A stretch of 64,000 nucleotides of DNA, taken from NCBI RefSeq assembly GCF_030272615.1, contig NC_081412.1, positions 693,414,083-693,478,082 of the forward strand. The letters are read 5' to 3'. The notes beneath the pieces are model-generated. The model saw nothing but the letters and a program-made list of their open reading frames with translations, made no database searches and had not been told where the DNA came from. A program made the position numbers and the translations under genes. The first letter of the stretch is position 1. Each line of letters begins with the position of its first letter. Source of the DNA: Cryptomeria japonica. Its lineage: Eukaryota; Streptophyta; Pinopsida; Cupressales; Cupressaceae. Below are positions 30,036-42,453 of this stretch, piece by piece.

Positions 30036-33000
30036 TCATGCTAGAATGGGGTGAAGTAGATCAAAGACCTGCTGCAATGGACACCATTTGTCTTTGAAGG
30101 GTAACACCTGCACTTCTAGATTCTGGCAGTGTTGATCTAAACAAATTACATTATCAAATGACAAGATCGCTGGTTCATCATGGACTAGTTTCAAGCATGC
30201 ATAGAGTTGGGCTAGGGGATGCAGGAGATGCTCGACATCCTTCACTGAAATAGGATTATTCAGGCGTTATAGGAAGGTCCTATCTTGTTGTAATTTCTCT
30301 ATCTAGTTCAACACTTTTTCAATCCCTAACATTGAACCATCTATGGGAAAAGGAGAAGGCAGAGCCAAGGAAACAAACCTCTTTATGCGTTGCTTGATAT
30401 CTAGAACCAAAATTTGTAAAGGCTCAAGCGCTATTGATACATGCATGATTACCTTGTGCTGATTGATGAAGACATTAGTCTTCCTGATTAATTGCTTGTG
30501 GTTTGTAATTCCTTTCTCTCTCAACTCATCATCTTGAGTAGCATACAACATCTAAATTAAACTCTAGGTTACGAGGAGCTTAGGACTAATAAAAAGCATA
30601 GAGCTATTAATGAGAGTGCCCGCTTTAGCACAAAGGGACTACGCTTTTCCTAGAAATCTTAGCATGTACAAGTTGCAGTGAAGGGCAATACTGCTTAATT
30701 CTTTCCCAATGGGAAACATACAATTCTACCAAAATTGAAGAAAAATCTTGAGGAACCTCCAAGGGGGGAGGAAGGTTTGAAAACTGTGAGACTTCCTCAT
30801 CCTTTTCTCTTACCTCATATTGCAGCTCCCTACACTTGTCTTGTTCATGGACCACTGGACTTTCTAGAATGAGGATTTTGGCATTTCCATCTTGTACAAC
30901 TTATTGAAGTCACAACATGTGATCTCACTCTTGCTGCAACAAACCTTCCATATCCAAGAATTTCTTTTTTGCTTGCTCAATGATACTCATTTTTTCATGC
31001 ACATCTATTTCAAACCTTTCTCTTTACTCTGAAAGCATGACATGTGCATCACTCAGCTGTCAAGCATATTCTTCTTTCAGGCAGATCTCCTCACACGGTT
31101 GTGTATGAATTTGGGTAGCATCTCTGGAAGCTACTTTTAGCTATTGTATTTCTTGCTCCTTCTCATGCAATTCTTTCAAGGCCACATTCCTCATTGCCTC
31201 TTGTCCTTTCAACTAAGAACCCACATTGTTCAAGGCAGACTGCAACTTTCCTTTTTGAGAGTTAGCTTGTGTCAACAATCCTTGCAAGTGGTTGATTTCA
31301 GCATTCCTAGCTTTGTTTTCATTTCTCTGTTGGTTCAAATATTCTCGGAGACTCACATTCTCTGCTTGCATTTTCTCCAAGCGACGACTCTTTTTGATGA
31401 AATCTGAAGACACAGCCTTCGAAGTTTCTTCCATCATTTCAACTTTGTCAGGTGTCATAGAATTCAGGAGATTGACCCCAACTGTATGAAAGGTGTAATC
31501 GTTAGGTCTCATTTGGGCCTCAAGCTTGTCAACCTTTGGGAACATAGTCGCAAAGAATAGACTATCCATTTCCTCACTAAAATGTGTCTGTATGTGCGGA
31601 TAGGCTGGCCTAGCACCATCTTTTTCTTTTCTCTTATTGGTCCTACCAATATGTGCAGTCTTGGAATAGGTAACTTGTTGTTAATAATAATCTTGGTTTG
31701 CAATAGCTTGGCCTATAAATGTTGCACCGGGTGGGATTGCAAAGGGAAATTGGGAAATAGAGCCATCGAAAGAGGTCTGAATGGGGTGTGCAAGTGTGGT
31801 TGGAGAAAACAATGGAATGAAAGGAGAGGCTCTTGAAGAAAATGGATCAATGAACATAGCCCCAACATTTGGGGAAGGAGTGGACTCTCCAAAACCAAGC
31901 CTACGCAAGACAGTGGTTGCATCGGGCATCTATGGGGAAAACACTATAGGGATAAAATTAGGGATAGGGAGAAAAATAGAAACCTGTGACAATGCAACTT
32001 GAGGGTCAATTAGAGCCCCGATGGGTGCTAATGTGAGAGTAGTGGGGATTTGAGTAGGCATAGATGTGGGATTGGGAGCTACAAAAGATATAGATTGAGC
32101 AGGGAGAAAGGGAAAAGAAGGGCATACCTGAACCATAGAATTCACTGGCCACTGAGAGACTGAATGAACCTCTGGGACCAGAGAAGATGAACCTTTCTTT
32201 GTATAACATAGATATTGTTTTTTACTGGAAGAGGAAACAGGCACCTGCTTCTTAGTGGATCTCTTGGCAGTTTGGGAACGGGGTCTTCGAATTGAACTGA
32301 CGAGAGGAAGAGGAATATTAGCCTCGATCTCTTTCTCTTCTATACTTATAACTTCTACCTCCTACTATTGAGCCACCTTGGGGGATGAGTCACCACGTGG
32401 GGACTCATCACCTGTCTCTTCATCTAACTTGTTGTGTTGTCACCATTCAATCTCAAAACGCTTGTCAAAAGGAGTGTTCTTGATGTTAGCCCTAGGCTAA
32501 TTCACTTCCTAACGGTAGACCCAAAAATCCTCCATCTTTTTCTTGGGCCACAAATCCAACCTCATGGCTTCTATCATACTTTGAGGAATGGGCTTCACTA
32601 GATAGTAATTTTGCATAAGAGAATAAAAATTCAACCACAAGGGTCATTTTAAAATGGGAAAGTCATTTGACCCACATAGAGACTTGGTTCATTCACTTGT
32701 GGATTAGTGCGTCCTTCCTAGGAACTTCGTGGTTCATGCTTAATTGCATTTTTCCTCTTAGACAAGCACCCATCAGAGTCATAACTCCACACATGATCAA
32801 TTACTACTAAACCAAGTTGCACTAGCTTGGACATCAGGACATCTTCAGTAATGCTTCTCTGAATGAGAGTAATGGGGCCAATAGCTTTGTGGTCCTCTAT
32901 TATGGATGTATCATAATTTCTCGCCCCTATAGCTCTGTCAATCTTTACCAACTATCATGAAATTTCAAGGGTGAGGGTCCTTTCTGTGACATAGGTAGGT

Positions 33001-34120
33001 AGGCGGAAAGGCTCTTTAGAGAAGCCATGCACTCGAATAAAAGAAAATTCACTACTTAGAAACTACTCACAAGGGGATGCTCATTATACATCCAATTCAT
33101 TTGTATCTGAGAAAAGTGGGAAAGAGGCTCCTCAGGGATCAAACCGAGATCTCGAAGGATGGGAGTTAGGAAATAGTCCGAGAACCAGTAGGTATCCTAA
33201 GAAGCTAGCAAGATGGGTGTCCAGGCTGACACAGACATTTTGTTTCCTGACTCATCATGGATAGCCAGTCGCATGAATTGGCTGAAAAATGCCTCATTCT
33301 GGTGCAAGAAAAGGTGAAGTAGGAATGAGGCAAACTTGAACCACTAAAAATAATGGAATTCAGCTAGTTGCTTTACCATCTCTCTAGCTATAAAAATAGA
33401 GAAGTTGAAATGAAAAGGCCCTTTCTTCTTCCAGCACTTGAAAAGGAAGCCCATCATAGGAGCAGTGATCTCTCGGTCATTATTGTGACTGCATAGCCAT
33501 GCAAGAGTCGAGAAAATATCCTTGAGGTCATCATGCCTCAAGTCACTATAGGATAGAGGGAGTCTTGGAGGTCTAGTTGATGGACTCCAATTTAGCATGT
33601 CATGAGAGAAAGAGACAATATCTCTTCTAGTGCTCCAATAATCCTCCATGGCACTTTCAGTGAACACCTTCGTTCCATCAAAAATGGGGCAACACATCAT
33701 ATCTCTCACAACTTTTGGGATTATGACTACTTTCAAAAAAGAGCTCTAAATTGAAAAAGAAATGGGGTCAAACCTGCTAGCACACACAACCACACACTCT
33801 GGATAGTGTGGAACCATGGGGACCATGAACTGAGGAGTGCCACTATTCCATAAATTGACTGTTGTAGATTGTGGCTCATTTCTATGATTTACCATTCTGC
33901 CGCAAGCAGCCTCTCTGAGATTCCTAGGTTTCCTGTGAAGTTCAGGCTCAATAACATTCTTCAAAGAATCTATCACCATTGTTGGGTTGCAGGTGATGAT
34001 CTTGGATTTATCTTTGGCTCTTGGATATTTCAGCTTTGGGGGCATGGCATGAGAGGAATATGAGAGCTCCCTAAATACATCTACCCACAATCTTCCTAAG
34101 GGAGTTGCTTCCATCTCCAT
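30036..34120 (-). pseudogene. G1 downstream sense ORF, multiply broken
   Basis: Fragments on the minus strand in all three frames, from 34120 down to 30036. The N-terminal part (34120-33344) is a globular sequence with PLSYSDLRHDDLKDIF and KKKGPFHFNFSIFIAREM; a Pro/Ser/Thr-rich middle (32244-31681) follows; then a coiled coil with heptads (31569-31213, EKMQAENVSLREYLNQQ) and another helical segment (30855-30036). Additional ORFs between integrase and the 3' LTR are known in plant gypsy elements of the Tat and Athila groups. No Env features (signal peptide, membrane span) are visible. Product unknown. Confidence 0.5.
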
Positions 34121-34582
34121 CTTCTATAAGAGGGATTTTCTTTCTGACACTTCTAAAGATTTTTTGCTCTTGTGTTTGTAGAATGAACAATATGATGAGT
34201 TCTTTTGGAGGCCTTCTTCCTTAAATGCATCGCATGCCTATATCTTTGTGAAAGAAGACATTTAATGACAAGCACCTATCCATACATATGCCAGTTCATT
34301 TTCCAGTTGCAATTAATTCTAAAAAAGGATGAGTGCCACCATCTGTGATTCCCAAGAAAATGCCTATTTATTCCACTGCTACTTAGATCCACTTGAGATG
34401 ATCTTCTTGTCCGGACAAATCTCCCAATTAAGGAGAGTATCAGCAGCCAGTGGAGCTCACACAAGTTATAATAGACATGTGAGTGTTATGGCCTAAACAC
34501 GATATTCCTATATATATGTGTGGCATTTAAGGACACCGCTTCTCTTTTTGAGGTATAGGGCAGGACATACAGAACCTTCAAA
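34121..34582. other. Divergent intergenic stretch in G1 with TATA-like site
   Basis: Lies between the starts of the sense ORF (minus) and the antisense ORF (plus). TATATATATG at 34509-34518 is about 65-75 bases before the plus-strand ATG at 34583 and is followed by a pyrimidine-rich segment (TTCTCTTTTTG near 34541). It could be a promoter for the antisense ORF; sequence alone gives weak support. Confidence 0.35.
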
Positions 34583-35352
34583 TTGGACTTCATCTACTTG
34601 TGTGAGTTGATGAGGGAAGGCAATCACATCAAAAATTTGGAGCACTGGCTTTTTAACTTGATTTATCATCTAGAGCTAAAAATCCAGTATAAATATATCT
34701 TTTCAGACATTCTTTTGCATAGTATCCAGTTCAACGACAGGATTTTTGAAGAAATGGATACTCTTGTCAGGCTCACTAGTAGTAAGGATCAAGTTGCTTT
34801 CTTAGGTAATATTTCAGACCGGAGGCTATAGGGGATGACACAACACAAAAATCCTCTGATCATTGCTACCATAAAATGTGTTCTTAGGGAGCATTTCATT
34901 GATGACATGGATAAATACCATGTAAACATGGATATCTGGTCATATTTTATGGATTTTTTACTAGATGTCGGGGTGACTAGATATCTGACCTTGGAGCTAG
35001 CTAGAGCACTCTTCTCCCTAGAGTATCTAGGTGGCCTAGAAGACATTGTGGTGTATTACGTCCCTTTAAGAGGCTTACCTCTCGCCTTAGATTTGCGATG
35101 TTTCATCACCTTTGGTGAGGAAATGAGTTGGCATCCTCTTATAGGAAACTTGAAGACCATGTCGATGTCCTCTCATTGTGGACTGAATGGTATACCAAGT
35201 TCAGGGATGACATATTCCTGCGGATCTTGATGTTGCATGTCCAACCCAACCTAGTGCTTATGTCAATAGCTCAGGAGACTAGCAATGAATTTGACCATGA
35301 GTTGTCAGAGGGAGATGATGTCAAAGATGAAGATGATGACTTTGAATTCTAG
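34583..35352 (+). pseudogene. Antisense extra ORF of G1
   Basis: Plus-strand coding sequence opposite to the pol genes. 34583-34831 and 34835-35230 are in the same frame, separated by a TAG; a frameshift near 35150 moves the tail to frame 35128-35352, ending in an acidic run (GDDVKDEDDDFEF). The product would be about 255 residues, helical, with LEHWLFNLIYHLEL and YLTLELARALFSLEYLGG. Antisense extra ORFs are documented in Tat-type gypsy elements. No known catalytic motif. Part of a different unrecognised insertion is an alternative. Confidence 0.5.
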
Positions 35353-35754
35353 ATGGATGAGGATGAAGATGAAGATCATTGAGATAATGCCACCCTTTCT
35401 TCAAAAAGTTTTGTCTTTTACTTCTCAAAATTAGGCCGCAGGCCTTATGTAAATATTATAACAAGATACCTATAATATAATGATTTCTTTTTGCTTGATC
35501 AAGGTGTATCTTGTGATTCAATTTCACTTTGGGACTACCTGAAGAAACATAATTAGATAAATATGGCACATAGAAAAACACTATTTGCATTATTGTACAT
35601 TGGGAAAAAGATGCTAGTGAAAAGGTTTAAGATGGAACCCATTGACCAGGATTCTGAGAGAATCTCTGTGCATATCCTTGAGGTCAAAAGCATTGAAACC
35701 TTTGCAATTTATAATGTGGAAGGGACCCTCCCATAAACCATCAAATTTAGCATG

Positions 35755-36699
35755 TTAACCAGGCTTGCCTACCCTCTCATTGTATTTCAAAACAAGGTCA
35801 CCTTGCTTGAATCCTAAGTCAAAACTTTTCTTATTATTAAACCACCTCTTGATGGTTTGCTGGCAGTTTTGAAGGGATGAAAATGTCACTTCCCTTTCTT
35901 CCTCTAGTTCCATAATCTCCACCAATCTCACCTCCATGGGACCATTTTTAACCACTTCGATAGATTTGAGTAATTGTAAGGCAGAGATCTCCAAAGACAC
36001 AGGGAATAATTCATCCTTGTCATAGGACATTTTTTATGGAGAGTTCTTTAGAATCTATTTGGGCATTATTCGGTCTGCCCATAATATGCTTGTCAAGTGG
36101 TGATGCCACTCCCTTTTGTTCTCAAAGCTCATCCTTTTAATGAGTCTTATGAGATTCTTGTTACTAGACTTAGGTAGGCCATTTCCCTACAGATAGTAGT
36201 TTGAGGAGGTCTTCAAGTAGATGCCTCTACTGAGAACAAACTGGGTGACTTGTGAGCCTATGAATGCTCATGCATTGTTCAATATTATAGTATTTGGCAG
36301 ACCATATCGACACACTAAATCTTCTAGAAATGCTAATATTTCAGCCTCTGATGAATTCCTCAGGGGAACATCCTTGGACCATTTGGTGAAGCAGTCAGCA
36401 GTAGTTAAGATCCACTTGTTTCTGGCTGACCTTCTGGGGTTGATCATCCCTATGAAATCAAGACCCCACTAAGAAAAGGGTTCTTCCACCATTATGGGCT
36501 TGAGCAACATTTTCACCTTTCTGCCCCTACCACTGTAGTACTGGCATTCTTTGCATTCCCTTGCCAAAGTGTGAACATCTTTAAACATAGAGGGCCACAA
36601 ATACCCAATGTGGGTGTTCTTAATGATGGTGGTTTGTACTGAAAAGTACCCTCCTAATAAACCATAATGGAATTCATGTAAAATCTTAATAGCTTGGCC
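35755..36699 (-). pseudogene. G1 integrase, active site mutated
   Basis: The zinc-binding HHCC part reads HEFHYGLLGG...CKECQYY (about 36650-36530). The core has WGLDFIG (first Asp, about 36465-36445). The second position of the DDE triad reads IILNNA where the family has a DNG-type motif, so Asp is Asn (AAC at 36277-36279). The Glu position reads PKSSNKNL where AESSNKNL is usual, so Glu is Lys. Both are G-to-A changes. The C-terminal part (36030-35755) has DLGFKQGDLVLKY, the usual gypsy C-terminal motif. Bases 35353-35754 beyond it show no gene. Confidence 0.75.
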
Positions 36700-38330
36700 C
36701 TAATCCACATAGTGGAGCATGATTCCATCAAAATTTCTCTTAAAAAGCACCCCTTCTACCAAGTGTAAGCCATCATTTTGCATCTTGTAGAATCTCCTCT
36801 TTTTGGGGGGGAGGCCTTTCGGAAAAATCATAGTCTTCATAAAATGTTTCCGAGTCTCCATCCAACATGCTCCTATTGGTTCAGAGGTGACCATTACAAC
36901 TTCCTTTGTAGCAACCTCAGCTTCTTGGGGTCCAAGATCATGGGCTATGTATTCACACAAACCTTTGCCACGTATCACCTTGGTGGGTCTAACATCAATT
37001 TCGTATTCCATGATTTTGGTAATCTAGTTCATTCTCTTCTTTGTAATGTCACCTTCCATTATATATTCCCTGATTGAAGGGTGGGAGACATACACAATAG
37101 TCTTATTATAGGTGATAAAATGCCTAAACTTTTATAGGCCTATGACAATGGCCAAAGCTTTCTTTTCAACAAAATTGTATTTGGCTTCATATTCTTTTAG
37201 AGTTTTGGAATGGAACGCTATGGGGTGCTGACCTCTTTTGTCTGCATCTTTCTGGGTTAAAACCACAACAATGCTATAATGGCTAGAGAAAACATACATT
37301 ATAAAATCTTTAGATATATCAAGGTTGGATAGAATGAGGGCTAGAGAGATGGCATATTTGATCTTCTCAAAAGCCTCTTTAGCTTCAATAGTCCATTTAA
37401 AATATGTCTCCTTTGTAAGCATTAGAGTAATGGGCCTCACCATCCCAAAAAAGTTTGAGATAAAGTGGCTAACAAAGTTAACCTTACCTAGGAAGGACTA
37501 AACACCATTTTTATTGATAGGAAGAGGGAGATCCTTTATTATCTTCACGTGATCTAGATCGATGGAGACTCCTTCTTTTGACACTACGTGCCCTAGCAAT
37601 TTTCCTTGCAGGACCCCAAAGATGCATTTCTTTGGGTTTAATGAGATTCCAAACTCCAAGCACTTCTGGAATACTAGCTCAAGATGATCAAAGTGATCCT
37701 CTTTGTATTTTAAAAATACAGTCAAGTCATCCAAATATATGAGGATGATTTTGTTAATGAGCTCCTTGAAAGCTAGATCCATAGCTCTTTGAAAAGTTGC
37801 ATCGACGTTTGACAACCCAAAAGACATTTTCTGATAAGTGAATGTTCCTGATTTGGTTATAAAGGTTGTCTTATTTTGATCTTCTAGTTATACCAATACC
37901 TATTTATAACCTAAGAAACCATCCAACATTGAGAACATCTCCAATCCCACTACCATGCTTAACAATTGTTCTATTGGTGGCAAAGGATAATGGTCTTTTA
38001 GAGATTCTTGGTTCAGGTCCTGGAAATCTACACAAAGTCAGATATCTCTATTCTTCTTCCTGACTAGCACCAAATTGGATACCCATGTACTATGCTTGAT
38101 GGGATAGAGGATCTTTGATTCTATCAGCTTCTTCAATTCCTAATCCATAAGGAATTCAATCTTTAGATTGACAGGTCTCTGCTTTTGCCGAATCAGCTTG
38201 GCCCCATCAGCAAGCTCAATGGTGTGTTGAATGATGCTATAATTGTACCCTTTCAAATATTCATATGACCATGTTATCATGCCCACATATTCATGACAAT
38301 ATTGAGCTAGTCTCCCTCATTCTTCTGAGG
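36700..38330 (-). pseudogene. G1 reverse transcriptase and RNase H
   Basis: RT N-terminal motif STWVSNLVLVRKKN and CVDFQDLNQESLKDHYPLPP (about 38090-37960), SFGLSNVDATFQRAMD and catalytic YLDD within IILIYLDDLTVF (about 37755-37720). RNase H (37443-36950): FIMYVFSSHYSIVVVLTQKD where D-A-S is usual, SKTLKEYEAKYNFVEKKALAIV (Glu position) and VRPTKVIRGKGL. Stops near 38140, 38035, 37905, 37895 and 37497. The fragments from 39165 to 35755 keep one reading frame, so this was one polyprotein. Confidence 0.8.
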
Positions 38331-38689
38331 GAACTTCCTTTCTGACCTTGAGTATTCTCTTGTTCCCTACTGACATTTTAGTGTAGTAACCTTTATCAGC
38401 TGTAAGTTTTCATTTCTCATTTTTAGCATCATCATGGTCAAACAAATTTTCCAGGGTGATCAATCCATTTGGGAGCTTGTTGGATTTTAGTTGAATGATC
38501 TGATCCTCGTAAGCTTCCTTTACTTTAAGCTACAACTGATCAACAATACAACCTGAGTTTTGAATGAACAAAGCAATTTTCTCATTTCTCTCAAAAACTT
38601 GCTAGTGGGTGTCATTGTTTGGGATAGTTGGTCGAATGATCACATAGACCACCTATGGATTGGTGAGCAGGTCCACAATAGGGTCTAAT

Positions 38690-39165
38690 TATGATTCAAT
38701 AGTAGCCATTCAATCAACGGATGCATTTGTCTTTTGAGGGATCCTATAGATATTGAAAGCATCAAAGATTTTGATCAAATCCCATGTCCTATGGTGGTAG
38801 GATCTCATACAGATGTGTTTGGCACTAGATATTCTTCAGACCTAGTGTATGATCAGCTCTGAGTCACCCAAAACTTTCAACTTCTTTATACCCATTCTTT
38901 CCGCCAAGCTTAAGCCTTGGATCAGCCCTTCATATTCGGCTTCATTGTTGGAGCAAGCAAACTGCAGGCAAAAAGATTTCAGAATCTGTTCACCCAAAGG
39001 TGAAGTAAGGAAAATCCTAGCCCCTGAACCTACTTTGCATCTTGCACCATCAAAGTGAAAGGTCCAGAGAATAGAAAATAACTCTTCTTTGGTCAATGGA
39101 TCTTTAGTTAGTTTTGGGATAAGGATCTTAATAAAAAATGCAGTAAGTACCAAGACTTGTGGCAT
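38690..39165 (-). pseudogene. G1 second RNase H (archaeal type), N-terminal to RT
   Basis: FHFDGARCKVGSGARI (Asp), NNEAEYEGLIQGL (Glu) and GDSELIIH (Asp) are all conserved; the C-terminal FDAFNIYRIPQKTN continues after a stop near 38840. This is the RNase H subtype acquired by Tat-type gypsy elements. It sits upstream of RT in the same reading frame, between protease and RT, whereas the order I know for that group is RT, RNase H, second RNase H, integrase. Confidence 0.75.
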
Positions 39166-39437
39166 GATAGTTGCAGTATGGATTGGAATTTATGAATTCA
39201 TTGAGAAAATCCTCCTACTCTAGTGGGATATCCTCAGTCGCCTCTTCATCTTCAATAATCTCTACTATTTTTCTCTATTCATTGGAGATGGAGTTATGAG
39301 CTGGCTCAAAGTTGAGCATAGCCTGATCTACTAGGTGCTCGATGTGGAGGGGTTCTGAAAGAATTTTAAGTTTAGCACTACGCTGGGTTTAAAGGATAAG
39401 GTGGGACCAATCTAGGGATAGGTAACCTCCTATTTTG
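39166..39437 (-). other. G1 protease-RNase H linker up to the C4 insertion
   Basis: Translates on the minus strand as a linker with YLSLDWSHL-type sequence, expected after a gypsy protease, and several stops. ATTTTG at 39432-39437 is the left target duplication of C4. Confidence 0.5.
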
Positions 39438-40567
39438 TGTTGGAAATATGGATGGAGTAACTGAGAGGGGAGGGGTGAATCAGTTACCACAAAAATAAAT
39501 CCACAAGTCCCTTAGATGTCTTAAATATAAACTGCTGAAACTCGGTAAATTAACTTATCATTGTTCATTAAACATTAACATGCATAAACAAATAACATGA
39601 ACACAAGTAACACCAGATATAACGTGGAAACCCAATTTTGGGAAAACTACCAATGTAACTAGTTACTGATTTTCACTCTTCTGAAGTGAGCCTTGTTAAG
39701 AGCCAACCCTGTTAAAGGTTACAAAACACACTGTTAGGTGTGACCCTATTAGAGGATTTAATCACCCTACTAGGAGTGGCCTTGTGAAAGGTCTTAAGAA
39801 CAATTCAACCGAATTATCACCTTGTCAGAAGATTTACAAAAATGGTTGTTAGACCAACTCTGTTAAGAGATTTTGGTATCACTGCTACAATGGTTAGAAA
39901 GAAACAATGAAGTGATCTGAATTAAATACAACTTATCTTGCTGATACAGATCTCTGTTCTGCGCCAATAGATCCTTACTGATCACATATATCTTTTCTGC
40001 ACCTCAAGGATATCACTAATCCTTCATCAGAATTCGCACATTTCTGCTCCTTCACATTTCCATACTTCTCACACTTCCTCACACTTCGAAATCACAACTT
40101 GATCTCTCATATATACCATTCAGGTTACCAAGTCAGCCCAATTACAAGTTACAATAAATATTACATAGGTCGGCTACATATACAAGTTTCAATAAATATT
40201 GCTTCGGTCGGCTGCATAAACATTTCGCTGATGCTCGGTGAACACTGCTGATTCTTCGGTAACCGACTGAACTCGGTAAGTACTGAGAACTCGGTAAAGA
40301 CTGACTTTCCGTCACATATTCTTCGAAGACCGACTGAACTCGGTAAAGACTGTGAACTCGGTATAGCATTCTGGAGTGCTAGATAGACTCTGTAACTTGC
40401 TTCTCTTACCGTCTGAACTTGGTAGACTCTGTCTAACTGCCTTGCCGAACATTCTGAGCTCGGTAGACTCTGTCTAACTTCCTTGCCGAACATTGTGAGC
40501 TCGGTAGACTGATATGACATTTGTGTAACATCAAAGACAATACACAATTAAACAATTGTATCCAACA
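39438..40567 (-). repeat. C4 3' LTR (1,130 bp)
   Basis: Minus-strand TGTTGGATACAATTG...ATTTCCAACA. U3 (40567 to about 40120) holds a cluster of TACCGAG-type motifs upstream of TATATAT at 40109-40115. R/U5 has repeated AACAGGGT-like motifs (39690-39850). Confidence 0.95.
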
Positions 40568-40958
40568 ATCTCCCTCTTTGGCATTGATGGCAACACAACA
40601 TGTCATATCAGAATGAAATTTGAAAATAGGTCTTTTCTTTTATGACAGCAACATGCCAACATAACTTTCCCTTTGGATAGAGAACACTCCTTCTTTCAAT
40701 AATCTCCCTCTGTGAAGTAACTTCATCTTTGGACAGTAAAACTCTCCCTCTTTATCTTAATGAACTTTCTTTCAAATTTTAGTAGGATATGACAGTAAAA
40801 CTCTCCCTCTTTGACAACACATGCCAAAGACAATAAGACTTCATCTGAGTTATAATGTACCTTTTGTACTGATTCATATGCAATATTTTCCTGATTATAC
40901 TGCATCAACTAGTAGATTTTTCACTTAGGATGAGTTGATGCATCACTAAAACTTTTCT
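40568..40958 (-). promoter_or_regulatory. C4 3' UTR with polypurine tracts
   Basis: Terminal tract AAAGAGGGAGAT (minus) at 40568-40579 and similar tracts near 40704-40713, 40742-40751 and 40800-40809; these carry GAGGG where other families have GGGGG. 40582-40610 pairs with 40510-40536 in the LTR, including an 11-bp perfect TGATATGACAT arm. Confidence 0.75.
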
Positions 40959-41339
40959 TTAGTGAATTTCAGATAGGGGAGTGACCCCTAACTTACCTCT
41001 TAGATACAAGAATGCATCCTTAGCCAATGGTTTTGTGAATATGTCAGCAATTTGTTCCTTTCTGTGAATATATTCCAATCTGATCTCCTTGTCCTGCACC
41101 AATTCTCGGACAAAATGATATTTTATTGCAATGTGCTTGGTTTTGGGATGCATCACTGGATTCTTGGACATGTCAATTGCACTTGTATTATCACAGAACA
41201 TAACAATTGGTTTTTTGATTTCCATTTTCATGCCTGCCAATAGCTGTTTAAACCAAACAACATTTGAACAATTTACTGCTGCAGCAACATATTCTGCCTC
41301 TGCTGTAGATTGGGATATACAGTTCTGCTTTTTGCTTGT
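40959..41339 (-). pseudogene. C4 RNase H C-terminal part
   Basis: Follows the TAG at about 41338-41340 (Trp position, TGG to TAG). Keeps STAEAEYVAAAV, MFCDNTSAIDMSKNP, and ADIFTKPLAKDAF. Stop codon at 40959-40961. Apart from the TAG it is intact and in the RT frame. Confidence 0.85.
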
Positions 41340-42422
41340 CTAGGAAACCAATCTCTTTCCTAGAAAGAATGCTCCTCCGCTTGTACTTTTTCTGTCATCA
41401 ATGTTTCCTGCCCAATCAGCATCAATAAATACTTTCAAATCAAAATTTCCTCCAAATTTGTACCATAATCCATACTCTTCAGTTCCTTTCAAATATCTCA
41501 TTATTCTTTTGATTGCCGTCATGTGACTTTCTCTTGGTTTTGCTGAGAATCTTGCAACAATACCAACTGCAAGAGCAATATCTGGCCTAGTATGAACAAC
41601 ATACTGCAGCTTTCCAATCATAGATCTATACAGTGTTTGATCTACTTCTTGTGATCCATCTTCTTTGGTAAGCTTCAATCTAGTACACATAGGAGTTCCA
41701 ACTGGTTTACAATCTTCCATACCGAACTTTTTCAGTATCTCTTTGATGTATTTTGATTGTGTAATGTAGATAACATTTTTGTTCTGTTGAATTTGAAGAC
41801 CAACAAAGAATTTGATCTCACCAAACATAGACATTTCAAATTCCTTATTCATTTGTACTGAAAATTCTTTGCAAAGATCATCATTTCCTGTGAAAATAGT
41901 ATCATCTACAAATATTTCTGCTAAGACAATTTTGTTATCTGATCCTTCCTTGATATACAAGCTACTGTTATCATTAGTTCTTTGAAATCCAATCTGAATA
42001 AGATAGTTATGCAATCATTCATACCATGCTCTAGGGGCTTGTTTCAGACCATACAATGCTTTATGTAATTTGCAGACCATGTCCTTCTTTTGTGGATCAA
42101 CAAAACCTTCAGGTTGTTCAATATAAACCTCTTCATCCAATATACCATTAAGAAATGCAGATTTAACATCCATCTGATAAACTTTGAATCCTTTGTAGGT
42201 GGCATATGCAAGTAAGGTTCTGACTCCTTCCAATCTTGCAACAGGAGCAAAAGTTTCTCCATAGTCTATTCCTTCTTGTTGAGCATATCTTTTGTATACT
42301 AGTCTTGCTTTGTTTCTTGAAACTTTGCCATCTTCATTCAGTTTATTTCTGAATACCCACTTAGTTCCAATCACATTTTTATCCTTAGGTCTGGGTACAA
42401 GAGTCCATGTCTTGTTTTTCAT
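41340..42422 (-). pseudogene. C4 reverse transcriptase and RNase H N-terminus
   Basis: Motifs: [57 protein letters not shown] (catalytic, about 41925-41905), FVGLQI, and the first RNase H Asp in FIDADWAGN. One in-frame TGA at 42015-42017 (CGA to TGA at the Arg of YERLHNY). Upstream, an insertion near 42425-42433 shifts the frame relative to the gag-integrase ORF. Confidence 0.9.
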
Positions 42423-42453
42423 AGCCTATCTGTTCTATCTCTTCTTTCATAGC

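Noticed and set aside
31582-32002. Plus-strand ORFs opposite to the G1 sense extra ORF
   Set aside because: The minus strand carries the coiled-coil and Pro-rich segments with consistent composition; the plus-strand reads are shadows.
30036-34120. Envelope gene of an endogenous retrovirus-like element
   Set aside because: The ORF position after integrase would fit, but no signal peptide, transmembrane span or cleavage site is visible; it is recorded as an extra ORF of unknown function.
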